Of a stretch of 64,000 nt of DNA, positions 25,926 through 34,778 are shown piece after piece. The position numbers and the translations under genes were made by a program. Source of the DNA: Bacteroidota bacterium (GTDB lineage Bacteria; Bacteroidota; Bacteroidia; Chitinophagales; Chitinophagaceae); the NCBI GenBank assembly GCA_020161535.1, contig JAIUNW010000008.1, forward strand, positions 1 through 64,000. Reading direction: 5' to 3'. Within the stretch, counting starts at the first letter, position 1, and the number at the start of each line of letters is the position of its first letter. A model generated the notes under the pieces. The model ran no database searches. It had not been told where the DNA came from and was given only the letters and a program-made list of their open reading frames with translations.

Positions 25926-27008
25926 CTACAATTTTACCGGCTCGCCACTGCGCACCGACTGGTCGCAGGCAAATGCAATCCGCAAACTGTTCACCGCATC
26001 TTCCATATGATCGTTGAGGTCACGGTTATGTGTAATCGCATCGAGGAAAAAAAGCTGCTCGCGTCTGCACAGCTCCAGGTGATTGGGCTCGTCGGTTAAA
26101 TCAATCCATTCATCCGGTGCCAGAAATTCATTGTCGGGACCAATCGCGGCCTTGTGCCAACGCAAAGATTCGGTTTGCGTATGTACATCTACGGTAGCCG
26201 ACATACCAGTCGCCGCAGCGTTTTTGGCCACAATGGAAACTGACCCTTTCGGGCCGATCACATCTTTCACAAAAAAAGCCGTTTCGCTGATCATTGGTCC
26301 CCAGCCCGCTTCATACCAGCCCACCGACCCATCTGCAAACTTGATCTGTAACTGCCCGTAGTTGTAATTCCCGAGCGGAATATCATCGGTTAATCGCGCG
26401 CCTATGGCTTGCACCTGTACCGGTTTGCTGCGTACCATCTGGCACATCACATCAATGTAGTGAACACCACAATCTACAATGGGGCTGAGGCTCGCCATTA
26501 AATTGCGATGCACATCCCACATATAACCATGGCTTTGCTGGTTGAGGTTCATGCGCATCACCAGCGGCTTGCCCAATTGCTGCGCCAGTTCAATAAACTT
26601 TTGCCAGGACGGATGCTGCCGCAATATATAGCCCACCACCAGTTTCACGCCCGCTTCTCGCGCCGCTGCAGCAACAGCTTCGGCGCCCAGCACTGAATCT
26701 GCCAACGGCTTTTCAATAAACACATGGCAACCGCGGGCAATGGCCAACAACGCGTAGGCTTCGTGGGTGTCGGGATAAGTAGAAATACAAACAGCATTGG
26801 GTTTGGTTTCAACCAACGCTGATGCATAGTCGCTGAACAATGGATAGCCACCACCTAAGGCTACATTCAGCTTTTCCTTGCTATTGCCTCTGGATACTAT
26901 GCCGCAAATTTCAAAAGCATCTTCCTGGTGATACACGGCCGCATGTGCGGCACCCATATTGCCGCAACCAACAACCAGTACGCGAATGGGTTTGTTAACG
27001 CTGCCCAT
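25926..27008 (-). CDS. Gfo/Idh/MocA family NAD(P)-dependent oxidoreductase
   Basis: 360 aa. A Rossmann fold begins VLVVGCGNMGAAHAAVY, with the family motif VFIEKPLADS (the EKP Lys) at about residues 95-104. The C-terminal half carries DCGVHYIDVMCQM, where the His is the usual proton donor region. Members oxidise or reduce sugars and inositols. Its start is 2 bases past the stop of the GH123-like gene, so they are an operon; together they probably handle one sugar derivative. The substrate is not known. Confidence 0.93.
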   Translation of the reverse strand: MGSVNKPIRVLVVGCGNMGAAHAAVYHQEDAFEICGIVSRGNSKEKLNVALGGGYPLFSDYASALVETKPNAVCISTYPDTHEAYALLAIARGCHVFIEKPLADSVLGAEAVAAAAREAGVKLVVGYILRQHPSWQKFIELAQQLGKPLVMRMNLNQQSHGYMWDVHRNLMASLSPIVDCGVHYIDVMCQMVRSKPVQVQAIGARLTDDIPLGNYNYGQLQIKFADGSVGWYEAGWGPMISETAFFVKDVIGPKGSVSIVAKNAAATGMSATVDVHTQTESLRWHKAAIGPDNEFLAPDEWIDLTDEPNHLELCRREQLFFLDAITHNRDLNDHMEDAVNSLRIAFACDQSVRSGEPVKL

Positions 27009-27010
27009 AG

Positions 27011-28747
27011 TTATTTGTTCAACAGTAATTTTGCTTTTTCGAGTTGCTTGCTGGCGGGTGTGGTGGCCAGCGAAGGAATATTGAATCCGGCCAAAACAGT
27101 CTCGAGCTCAGCCAATTCTTTTTGCATTTTTTTCTCTGCGTAGAATTTTTTCAGGAATTGAATCTTTTCAAAATCCTGCACGCCTTCTACCATTTTCTCA
27201 AAGCGAATAGAAGTCAGCGGGCCAGGATACACTTGATAAGTATCGCCGCCCGGCCAGGCCGTAAAACGACTATCGGTATTGGGGTTTTGTGGCCAACTGT
27301 TAAACGCCCAGCGCAAGTACCCATCCAGTCCTTTTGCGGCCGTATACCATCCCATCCATACATGCTCATCGGGCGGTGAAAAAGTGAAACCGTTTGGAAA
27401 TTTTTCTGAGCAGCAAGTGTACCAGGTGCTGAGCTTGCCTTCCTGTTTGCGACGTGCGAGCACATCGGGTGGGAAATGTTCGGCCGAAGCCAGACAATAA
27501 TCAAAAATATCCGCCTCCACTTCTGCATGATATCCACCCGCCAATGTCACTTTCCATTTATCGTCAATTTTTTTTAACAGTTCAATCACGGCTTTCATGG
27601 CCGCCATCGGACGCTCATCCATTGAAATGGCGGTTTTTTCAAACCACCCTTTCTCTTTCAGGTGTTTGGTAAAATCGCTCAGCATCACCGTCCAGAAGCG
27701 ATTGTATTCAGCAGTGCCGATACCATCGGTAAACACCGTATCGCGTCCGATCGTCTCGTCGTAATAACTGAATGCGATTTTCCATGGCACCATGCTGTAG
27801 CAATGAATCCACTTATTGATGCCACAGTCCATCGTGAATTGCACATATTTATCAAACAGGTTGTAGTCAAAAACCCAGCTACCATCTTTTTTCTTGGTCC
27901 ATTTAACCAGACTCGGATAATCATCATAGGTCTGGTGGCCCCAGGGTTCGTTGACAATAGACGCCGTGATGGCTTTTTGTCCCGCTGCTGCCAGCATTTG
28001 GTAATATGGTTTCATGGCCTTGAAATGTTCATCTGACCAAAGCTTTAATTTTTGCACGCGGGCGATGGCTGCGGGATGTTGCCAAAGGTCCAGTTGATAC
28101 TTCCAGGCAGCAGGAGCTGGCAAAGCGCGATCTAACACCTTCACCGAAACAGGTAGAATATGGGGCTTGCTACCGTTCACCACTACATAGCCGTTGTACA
28201 AACCTGCAGGTGTTTCTGCGCCTACCTGTATGCTCACCCAAACAGCAACGAGGCTGTCGGGCGACATGCGAAAAAATTTCGTTTTGGTATCGATGAGATC
28301 GGCCACCTGCGAAGAATCGAAATCGGTCGATGTACGATAACCACAACCGTCGCGGTATTCATCTGTCCACACGGGTTTCACCTGTCCGGTAAAAATATTC
28401 TCCAACGGAATCATTTCTCCTTTTTCATTGGTCAGTGCCGTTGCGACGACCAACAATCCAGGCTCCGCTTTACGACCCCATATCAGTACTTGGGTATGTA
28501 CCCGTTCTCCTTTCCAGGCGGTGATTTCCCAACTTTTGGTGGTGGCGCCTGGCGGCGGAACATCCGCCTCGTACCGCGTGCTACTATTGCCAAAAGCGAC
28601 CTGTATTGTATCGGCCTGTTTTTGCCAAAGGGCTTTTTTTTCGGCCGCTGTGCGCTTAACAGGCTGTTTTTCAGGTCGCGGGTTGTCTTTCGGATTTCGG
28701 CTGCTCAGTGAACAAGCGGCCAGCAGTAGGAAAAAAATATAACGCAT
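27011..28747 (-). CDS. Glycoside hydrolase of the GH123 / DUF4091 type, lipoprotein
   Basis: 578 aa. A short signal peptide with lipobox (LLAAC, Cys 12). An N-terminal beta-sandwich (residues 40-200) is followed by a TIM-barrel catalytic domain with KAITASIVNEPWGHQTYDDYP and AISMDERPM. The Asp-Glu pair in the latter matches the catalytic pair of GH123 enzymes, which use the substrate's acetamido group to cleave N-acetylgalactosaminides. DGYLRWAFNSW and DTYQVYPGP near the end are DUF4091 hallmarks. It should act at the cell surface or in the periplasm. The family call is by motif only. Confidence 0.82.
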   Translation of the reverse strand: MRYIFFLLLAACSLSSRNPKDNPRPEKQPVKRTAAEKKALWQKQADTIQVAFGNSSTRYEADVPPPGATTKSWEITAWKGERVHTQVLIWGRKAEPGLLVVATALTNEKGEMIPLENIFTGQVKPVWTDEYRDGCGYRTSTDFDSSQVADLIDTKTKFFRMSPDSLVAVWVSIQVGAETPAGLYNGYVVVNGSKPHILPVSVKVLDRALPAPAAWKYQLDLWQHPAAIARVQKLKLWSDEHFKAMKPYYQMLAAAGQKAITASIVNEPWGHQTYDDYPSLVKWTKKKDGSWVFDYNLFDKYVQFTMDCGINKWIHCYSMVPWKIAFSYYDETIGRDTVFTDGIGTAEYNRFWTVMLSDFTKHLKEKGWFEKTAISMDERPMAAMKAVIELLKKIDDKWKVTLAGGYHAEVEADIFDYCLASAEHFPPDVLARRKQEGKLSTWYTCCSEKFPNGFTFSPPDEHVWMGWYTAAKGLDGYLRWAFNSWPQNPNTDSRFTAWPGGDTYQVYPGPLTSIRFEKMVEGVQDFEKIQFLKKFYAEKKMQKELAELETVLAGFNIPSLATTPASKQLEKAKLLLNK

Positions 28748-28811
28748 GCCTTGAATTAGAAAATAAAACTACTGGAAAAAATGGTATCTTATACATCTAA
28801 CATTGCCCGTT

Positions 28812-29699
28812 ATGCCTGCTAATAACCAGTTTTCTGAAGCGGAAAAAAATCCGCTGCAAAGTCTTGATCAATGGGAAAACGCTGTGCTGGAACGATATCC
28901 CGAGCCAGATTCGATTGCCACCGCAAAAAGCACCGACGAGTACCGCAACTACGACAATCCCGAGCGCGATACCGTTCGCGAATTTTATCGCCTGAACCAT
29001 ACTTATCAGACACGCGATTTTGTGAAGCAGAAGCAAAAAGAATTTTTGGCATTTGATAAAAAAGAAATGCCGGTATGGGCTGCTTTTGATTTCCTGAATC
29101 AACTGGTGGATGATTCTGATCCTGATACCGATCTCGACCAGTTTCAACACCTCTTGCAAACAGCAGAAGCCATTCGACGCGACGGACATCCCGATTGGAT
29201 GGTGCTTACCGGTCTCATGCACGATATGGGTAAAGTGCTTTGCCTTTTTGGCGAACCGCAATGGGCGGTAGTGGGCGATACCTTCCCCGTGGGCTGCCCC
29301 TATTCTGATAAAGTGGTCTACCCGGAATATTTCAGCAACAATTCCGATTACAAAAACGAAGAATACCAATCGGGTACGGGTGTGTATACAAAGCACTGCG
29401 GACTCCGAAACGTTGATTTATCCTGGGGCCACGATGAATATGTGTACCAGATGATGAAAGATCATTTGCCTGAATCGGGCTTATATATGCTGCGCTATCA
29501 TTCGTTCTATGCCTGGCACCGGGAGGGGGCCTACGATTACCTGCTCGACGACCATGATCGGGCTATGCTCAAATGGGTTAAATTATTCAACCCTTATGAT
29601 CTTTATTCCAAAAACCCCGAGCCACCCGATTGGAAAAAACTGCGGCCTTATTACGAAGACCTGGTGGCCAAATACCTGCCATCGCATTTGAAATTCTGA
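28812..29699 (+). CDS. Inositol oxygenase (myo-inositol to D-glucuronate)
   Basis: 295 aa from ATG 28812; the frame opens three codons earlier only at a TTG. It shows the HD-type di-iron fold of MIOX: DGHPDWMVLTGLMHDMGKVL (HD pair), GDTFPVGC, the GVYTKHCGLRNVDLSWGHDEYVY segment, and LRYHSFYAWHREGAYDYL. Iron-binding His and Asp residues are all in place. The enzyme oxidises myo-inositol with O2 to D-glucuronate. It is the first gene of an operon with a symporter and a zinc dehydrogenase. It is best known from eukaryotes but occurs in some Bacteroidota. Confidence 0.95.
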   Translation: MPANNQFSEAEKNPLQSLDQWENAVLERYPEPDSIATAKSTDEYRNYDNPERDTVREFYRLNHTYQTRDFVKQKQKEFLAFDKKEMPVWAAFDFLNQLVDDSDPDTDLDQFQHLLQTAEAIRRDGHPDWMVLTGLMHDMGKVLCLFGEPQWAVVGDTFPVGCPYSDKVVYPEYFSNNSDYKNEEYQSGTGVYTKHCGLRNVDLSWGHDEYVYQMMKDHLPESGLYMLRYHSFYAWHREGAYDYLLDDHDRAMLKWVKLFNPYDLYSKNPEPPDWKKLRPYYEDLVAKYLPSHLKF

Positions 29700-29711
29700 T
29701 AAGGGTCGCAA

Positions 29712-31343
29712 ATGAACCAACTGGCGGCGGCCGATTATATTGTTTTTCTCCTCTACTTCGTGGGCATTATCGCTTATGGCTATTATATCTATAACCGCAA
29801 CCGATCGGCCAGTGCCAGCACCAAAGGATTTTTTCTGGCCGAAGGCTCCCTTACCTGGTGGGCCATCGGCGCTTCGCTGATTGCCTCTAATATTTCAGCC
29901 GAACATTTTATCGGTATGTCGGGTTCGGGCTTTGCCCTGGGGCTCGCTATTTCCACCTATGAGTGGATGGCGGCGGCTACGCTGATCATTGTGGCGGTGT
30001 TTTTTATTCCGCTGTATTTGAAGAACGGCATTTATACCATGCCGCAGTTTTTGTCGAAACGTTACAACGACCAGGTAAGTACAGTGATGGCTGTGTTCTG
30101 GTTGTTGGTATATGTTTTTGTAAACCTGACTTCAATAATTTATCTCGGTGCGTTGGCGATTACTTCCATCAGTGGTTTTTCTTTCGGCTTTTGCATTGCC
30201 GCCCTGGTTGTTTTTTCGGTGATCGTAACCTTGGGTGGTATGAAAGTGATTGGCTATACCGATGTGGTGCAAGTATGTGTATTGATTATCGGCGGATTGG
30301 TGACGACGTATTTGGCTTTGTCGCTGTTGTCAGAAAAATTTGGCTATGGTGAAAATATCTGGGGCGGATTATCGGTATTGCGCAAGGAAGCCCCTGAACA
30401 TTTTCATATGATTTTCCCGAAAGGGCATCCCTATTACAAAGACCTGCCGGGCCTTTCTGTATTAATCGGGGGAATGTGGATCAATAACCTGAACTATTGG
30501 GGTTGCAACCAATATATCACTCAACGGGCACTGGGCGCAGATCTTTCCACTGCTCGCAAAGGAATTTTATTTGCCGCATTTTTGAAACTGTTGGTGCCGG
30601 TTATTGCTGTGTTGCCGGGCATCGTCATGTTTGTGTTGCACAAGAATGGTCTCTTCCAGGCCGAGATGCAAAACAGTGCGGGCGAATTAAAACCTGACCA
30701 GGCATATCCAACCCTCATGAACCTGCTGCCTGCAGGCTTAAAGGGCATTGCTTTTGCCGCACTAACAGCCGCGATAGTTGCATCACTCGCCGGCAAGGCC
30801 AATAGCATATCCACCATTTTTTCGCTCGATATCTATGGTAAGTATTTTGATAAAAGTGCGTCGGAGAAAAAACTGGTGGCTGTTGGGCGGATAGCGGTTG
30901 TGGTTGCTATGCTACTGGCGGCTATTGTTACGCCGCTGCTGAAAACACTCGACCAGGCATACCAATTCATCCAGGAATATGTAGGGTTCATTTCACCTGG
31001 TGTATTGGCTATTTTTCTGTTGGGTTTCTGTTGGAAGCGTACTACTTCGGCTGCAGCGATGACGGGTGCGCTGCTGACCATTCCTATTTCTACCTTGTTA
31101 AAATTTTTACCAAAAATGACGCAGGGTCGATTTCCTGATTTTCCTTTTCTCGATCGGATGTCGATTGCTTTTGTATTGATTGTTGGCATCATGGTGCTGA
31201 TGAGTTTGCTTGGTAGAACCCGGCCAGCCGCTTCTTCATTGATGCAGGTAGATGCATCCATGTTCAAAACATCGATCGGTTTTCGGCTGGTTTCCATGTT
31301 GATTATCGGTATCTTGGCGGCACTGTACACTATTTTCTGGTAA
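29712..31343 (+). CDS. Sodium:solute symporter (SSS family), probably for inositol or a sugar
   Basis: 543 aa with about 14 predicted membrane helices. SSS features: FFLAEGSLTWWAIGASLIASNISAEHFIGMSGSGFA (sodium site helix 1), GGMKVIGYTDVVQV, and AALTAAIVASLAGKANSISTIFSLDIY with the helix-8 Ser residues of the Na2 site. It is closest in look to the SGLT/inositol branch. It starts 12 bases after the inositol oxygenase gene, so myo-inositol is the likely substrate. Confidence 0.92.
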   Translation: MNQLAAADYIVFLLYFVGIIAYGYYIYNRNRSASASTKGFFLAEGSLTWWAIGASLIASNISAEHFIGMSGSGFALGLAISTYEWMAAATLIIVAVFFIPLYLKNGIYTMPQFLSKRYNDQVSTVMAVFWLLVYVFVNLTSIIYLGALAITSISGFSFGFCIAALVVFSVIVTLGGMKVIGYTDVVQVCVLIIGGLVTTYLALSLLSEKFGYGENIWGGLSVLRKEAPEHFHMIFPKGHPYYKDLPGLSVLIGGMWINNLNYWGCNQYITQRALGADLSTARKGILFAAFLKLLVPVIAVLPGIVMFVLHKNGLFQAEMQNSAGELKPDQAYPTLMNLLPAGLKGIAFAALTAAIVASLAGKANSISTIFSLDIYGKYFDKSASEKKLVAVGRIAVVVAMLLAAIVTPLLKTLDQAYQFIQEYVGFISPGVLAIFLLGFCWKRTTSAAAMTGALLTIPISTLLKFLPKMTQGRFPDFPFLDRMSIAFVLIVGIMVLMSLLGRTRPAASSLMQVDASMFKTSIGFRLVSMLIIGILAALYTIFW

Positions 31344-31354
31344 ACGTTTGTAAC

Positions 31355-32377
31355 ATGTTGTCTGGAGGCAAAACCCTGGTATGTGTTCAGCCGGGTGAAT
31401 TCAATTATATACATCAACCGGCGCTGCACAATGCGCCAGATAGGGCCTTGGTGAAAATAAAACGGGTGGGCATCTGCGGTACTGATTTGCATGCCTTTGA
31501 GGGAACCCAACCTTACTTCGACTATCCGAGGGTGTTAGGTCATGAACTCGCTGCCGAAATGGTGAGTGATAATATTCCCGGTTTTTCGAAGGGGGAGTGG
31601 GTCACCATAATTCCCTATCACCATTGTGGGCAATGTGTTGCTTGTAACGCGGGCAAAACCAATTGTTGTGTGTCGTTGACTGTGGCAGGCGTGCACGAAG
31701 ACGGCGGTATGGCAGAATATATTTCTGTACCTGTCGAGTTGCTGGTGCATGGCCGGGGCTTATCGCTCGATGAACTGGCCTTGGTTGAACCGCTGTCGAT
31801 CGGCCTGCATGGCATCCGCAGGGCATCGGTGCAGCCGGGCGAGTTTGTGTTGGTAGTAGGTGCCGGTCCCATTGGCCTGGGCATACTCGCTTTGTTGCGT
31901 TTGACAGGTGCGCAACCCATTGCGCTCGACCTGGTAGAACATCGTCTGCAATTTTGCCGGGAAAAACTTGGCCTGCAACATACCATTCATGCAGGCGGCA
32001 AACAAGTAATGGAACAATTGCAACAAATAACCCAGGGCGATATGCCCACGGTGGTGATCGATGCTACGGGCAGTTTGGGCGCCATCAACAATAGCTTTCG
32101 ATACCTGGCACACGGCGGGCGTTATGTGTTAGTGGGTTTGCAGAAAGAAGCCATTAGTTTTAGTCACCCGGATTTTCACAAGCGAGAAGCAACGCTGATG
32201 AGTAGCCGAAATGCCAACCGCGACGATTTCGAAACGGTAATGACTGCATTTGCGACTAAGAAAATTGATCCCCAATTATTTATTACACATCGGGTTGAAT
32301 TTGAGGCACTGGCAACCAGTTTTCCCGGCTGGCTGGATCCCACTGCAGGGGTCATCAAAGCCATGGTCAATTGCTGA
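31355..32377 (+). CDS. Zinc-dependent medium-chain alcohol dehydrogenase
   Basis: 340 aa. Catalytic zinc site: GICGTD (Cys) at about residues 38-43 and LGHELAAE (His-Glu). Structural zinc: four Cys in HHCGQCVACNAGKTNCC, spaced as usual. NAD-binding fold VLVVGAGPIGLGILALL with an Asp at the end of strand 2 (ALD), which favours NAD over NADP. Members oxidise polyols and sugar acids such as sorbitol or L-gulonate. It lies 11 bases after the symporter. A role after glucuronate formation (for example L-gulonate 5-dehydrogenase) is an inference from context. Confidence 0.9.
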   Translation: MLSGGKTLVCVQPGEFNYIHQPALHNAPDRALVKIKRVGICGTDLHAFEGTQPYFDYPRVLGHELAAEMVSDNIPGFSKGEWVTIIPYHHCGQCVACNAGKTNCCVSLTVAGVHEDGGMAEYISVPVELLVHGRGLSLDELALVEPLSIGLHGIRRASVQPGEFVLVVGAGPIGLGILALLRLTGAQPIALDLVEHRLQFCREKLGLQHTIHAGGKQVMEQLQQITQGDMPTVVIDATGSLGAINNSFRYLAHGGRYVLVGLQKEAISFSHPDFHKREATLMSSRNANRDDFETVMTAFATKKIDPQLFITHRVEFEALATSFPGWLDPTAGVIKAMVNC

Positions 32378-32421
32378 TTTGCTGTTTTGGGACCGATCGG
32401 CGGAGAACCGGCAAAGCGACT

Positions 32422-32463
32422 GGTTTCCCAAACCGAAAAACGAAGGGTTTCCCAAATCGAAAA
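32422..32463. repeat. Tandem 18-bp repeat upstream of the Rrf2 gene
   Basis: GGTTTCCCAAACCGAAAA (32422-32439) and GGTTTCCCAAATCGAAAA (32446-32463) differ at one base and start 24 bases apart. They lie about 90 bases before the rrf2 start and may be regulator binding sites or a chance duplication. Confidence 0.6.
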
Positions 32464-32472
32464 GACAGTGCC

Positions 32473-32483
32473 TTGATAATCAA
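32473..32483. promoter_or_regulatory. Perfect palindrome TTGATAATCAA
   Basis: An 11-base palindrome, centred about 52 bases before the inferred start of the rrf2 transcript. Each half matches an FNR half-site (TTGAT / ATCAA), but the spacer is one base, not four, so an ordinary FNR dimer would not fit. Confidence 0.35.
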
Positions 32484-32489
32484 CTTTAA

Positions 32490-32526
32490 AATAAAAGAGT
32501 TTTTTATCTTTTATTGCGTACCTTTG
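32490..32526 (+). promoter_or_regulatory. rrf2 promoter with an inverted-repeat operator
   Basis: TACCTTTG (32519-32526) is an exact -7 box, 20 bases before the ATG. Just upstream a 9-bp perfect inverted repeat, AATAAAAGA (32490-32498) and TCTTTTATT (32507-32515), with an 8-base spacer, covers the spot where a -33 element would lie. Such a site would let the Rrf2 protein repress its own promoter. The total span is close to the long dyads bound by NsrR and IscR. Confidence 0.5.
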
Positions 32527-32545
32527 CGGCAGAAAAAGAAATTGA

Positions 32546-32977
32546 ATGTTCTCAAAAACCTGTGAGTATGCCATTCGGGCTGTCATGTTTATTGCGCAGA
32601 AAACCCGCGATGGAAGCAGGGTGAGCGTAAAAGAGGTGGCAAAAGGCATCGATTCGCCGGAATATTTCATCGCCAAGATTCTACAGGAACTGGGTCGAAA
32701 AGGGCTGCTGCAATCGGCCAAGGGACCCTCTGGTGGTTTCTATCTTGATCACCATACGTTGAACCAGTCGCTGGCCGACATTGTGCGCGCTGTTGATGGC
32801 GACAAAATTTTTTCAGGTTGCGGGTTGGGTTTGAAACAGTGTTCAGAAAGCCGGCCTTGCCCTATTCATCGCCAGTTTAAAGCCATTAGAAGCCAATTGA
32901 TGGAATTGCTCGAGCAATCGCGCATTGGCAGCTTTAGCCGCGAGCTGGAGGCGGAATTGACCTTCCTGCGGCGTTGA
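32546..32977 (+). CDS. Rrf2-family regulator, NsrR/IscR-like, with three conserved Cys
   Basis: 143 aa. The N-terminal winged helix (CEYAIRAVMFIAQK; VSVKEVAKGIDSPEYFIAKILQELGRKGLL) is followed by the wing AKGPSGGFYL. Cys 92, Cys 99 and Cys 105 sit where NsrR and IscR bind an Fe-S cluster. NsrR loses its DNA binding when NO attacks the cluster. The genes next to it (truncated hemoglobin, Fe-S repair protein) are typical NO-response genes, so an NO sensor is the best guess. It could instead be a general Fe-S regulator. Confidence 0.87.
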   Translation: MFSKTCEYAIRAVMFIAQKTRDGSRVSVKEVAKGIDSPEYFIAKILQELGRKGLLQSAKGPSGGFYLDHHTLNQSLADIVRAVDGDKIFSGCGLGLKQCSESRPCPIHRQFKAIRSQLMELLEQSRIGSFSRELEAELTFLRR

Positions 32978-33014
32978 TTTTTTTGAGACAATAAAGGATA
33001 AAAAGGTATTATTT

Positions 33015-33431
33015 ATGAATGAAAATGAAAGCCAACCGGTTGTGCTGAACGATATCAAAACCATGGAGGATATACAGTTGCTGGTAGATCGCTTTTACCA
33101 ACGGGTTCGCGAAAACAAATTGCTCGGCCCCATTTTCGCTGGGGTAATTGGCGATCAATGGCCGAAGCACCTGGAAAAAATGTATCGTTTCTGGCAAACC
33201 ATTCTGTTGGAAGAACATACCTATTTCGGTCGGCCATTTCCACCACATGCAAAAATGCCCCTGACCCAGGAACATTTTGATACCTGGCTGGGCATATGGC
33301 AAACGACGGTCAACGAACTCTTCGCCGGTGAAAAAGCCGACGAAGCCAAATGGCGGGGCGATAAAATGGCTACGCTTTTCCGAATTAAACTGGACGCCAT
33401 CAAGCAAGGTGGTTTTCGTCCGCTGCTCTGA
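33015..33431 (+). CDS. Group III truncated hemoglobin
   Basis: 138 aa. Globin fold with the proximal His in HFDTWLGIW (His 87), and the IQLLVDRFYQRVREN, FWQTILLEE and FGRPFPPH segments that mark group III truncated hemoglobins. It probably binds O2 or NO. It follows the rrf2 gene by 37 bases on the same strand and is followed by the di-iron repair gene after 23 bases. A second copy ends the nos operon. Confidence 0.92.
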   Translation: MNENESQPVVLNDIKTMEDIQLLVDRFYQRVRENKLLGPIFAGVIGDQWPKHLEKMYRFWQTILLEEHTYFGRPFPPHAKMPLTQEHFDTWLGIWQTTVNELFAGEKADEAKWRGDKMATLFRIKLDAIKQGGFRPLL

Positions 33432-33454
33432 TCATTCACCAAAATCATCACAAT

Positions 33455-34189
33455 ATGTTAGCTACAAAAGACTATACCATCGGCCAAATTACAGCGCAGG
33501 ATTATCGCGCGGCGGCGGTATTTGAGAAATTCGGATTGGATTTCTGTTGCAAAGGCAACCGAACCATTGAAGATGCCTGCGAACGCAAGGGTTTGAAAGC
33601 AAGTGCTGTGTATGCAGCGCTCGAACAATTGAATGAACAGTCGGGCGGTGACCAGATTGACTTTAATAGCTGGCCCCTCGATTTACTGATCGACTACATT
33701 GAAAAGAAACACCATCGCTACGTGCTCGAACACATTCCGGTGCTGGAAGCTTTTCTCGAAAAAATTGCCGCCGTACATGGGAAAAATCACCCCGAACTCA
33801 TAGAAATACGAGCGCTGTTTATAGGTTGCGCCCAAGAACTCAGCAACCATATGTATAAGGAAGAAAATATTCTCTTCCCCTTCATCCGTAAAATGATGGA
33901 GGCCAAAGCCAACAGTCGCGCGCTTGGTTTTATCCCGTTTAAAACGGTTGAAAACCCCATTGCGATGATGGAGCATGAACATGACACAGAAGGTGATCGG
34001 TTCAGAAAAATTGCAGAACTTACAAACGGTTATTCGGCTCCAGCCGATGCCTGCGCCACCTATCGGGCCGCTTTCGCAGAATTGCGCGCATTCGAAAACG
34101 ACCTGCATAAGCATATTCACCTCGAAAACAATATCCTTTTTCCGAAAGCCATTGTTCTTGAAAAGGAATTATTGGAAGTAGACGCGTAA
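33455..34189 (+). CDS. ric: Iron-sulfur cluster repair di-iron protein (RIC / YtfE / ScdA family)
   Basis: 244 aa. The N-terminal ScdA_N domain holds the conserved double Cys (FCCKGNRT, residues 30-37). The C-terminal hemerythrin-like domain has the iron ligands HHRYVLEHIP, MYKEENILFPFI, MMEHEHD and HKHIHLENNILFPKA. RIC repairs Fe-S clusters damaged by NO or peroxide. It stands next to the NsrR-like regulator, as in many bacteria, and 2 bases before the Crp/Fnr gene. Confidence 0.95.
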   Translation: MLATKDYTIGQITAQDYRAAAVFEKFGLDFCCKGNRTIEDACERKGLKASAVYAALEQLNEQSGGDQIDFNSWPLDLLIDYIEKKHHRYVLEHIPVLEAFLEKIAAVHGKNHPELIEIRALFIGCAQELSNHMYKEENILFPFIRKMMEAKANSRALGFIPFKTVENPIAMMEHEHDTEGDRFRKIAELTNGYSAPADACATYRAAFAELRAFENDLHKHIHLENNILFPKAIVLEKELLEVDA

Positions 34190-34190
34190 G

Positions 34191-34778
34191 ATGCACATCG
34201 ACTATGACATATTGGTAACCTATGGCGGTATTGTTCGCAAATACGATAAAGGCGCTATTCTTTTCAGGGAGGGCGATACACCATGTTATTTTTACCAGCT
34301 TGTAGAGGGCAAGGTAAAAATGTTCTCGACCAACAGTGAAGGGAAAGACCTGATACAGGGCAACTTTACAGCGGGTGAGAGTTTTGGTGAACCGCCGCTT
34401 ATCATCAACAAAGATTATCCAAGCACCGCGCAGACCTGTTCGGAAGCCATCATTATTCGTATTTCAAAAGAACGTTTATTAAGCATATTGCACGACTACC
34501 CCGACTTGCAACTGAAGATGCTGTATGCTTTTGCCGAACGTATTTACAGCAAGGCCAATGCCGCGCAGATCTTGCTTTGTAAATCTGCGGAAGAAAAAAT
34601 AGTCAATTATCTACATCTGCTAAAAGGCGGAAAACAGCGGGAGCCAATTCTAATCAACAAAACGCGACAGGAAATTGCCGAGAGTACCGGCTTGCGTGTG
34701 GAAACGGTGATCAGGACCCTTCTTAAAATGGAAGCTGAACAAAAAGTAAAAATAATAGACCACAAGATTTATTACTGA
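34191..34778 (+). CDS. Crp/Fnr-family transcription regulator without Fe-S cysteines
   Basis: 195 aa. Cyclic-nucleotide-type beta-roll (residues 15-105, VRKYDKGAILFREGDTPCYFYQLVEGKVKMF), dimer helix, then a winged helix with NKTRQEIAESTGLRVETVIRTLLKME. The recognition helix has the ETVxR pattern of the FNR group, which reads TTGA- or TGA-type half-sites. It lacks the N-terminal Cys cluster of true FNR, so it would need another signal, such as heme-bound NO as in Dnr. Its position suggests it controls the nos and hemerythrin promoters; a matching dyad lies at 42655-42670. Confidence 0.92.
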   Translation: MHIDYDILVTYGGIVRKYDKGAILFREGDTPCYFYQLVEGKVKMFSTNSEGKDLIQGNFTAGESFGEPPLIINKDYPSTAQTCSEAIIIRISKERLLSILHDYPDLQLKMLYAFAERIYSKANAAQILLCKSAEEKIVNYLHLLKGGKQREPILINKTRQEIAESTGLRVETVIRTLLKMEAEQKVKIIDHKIYY

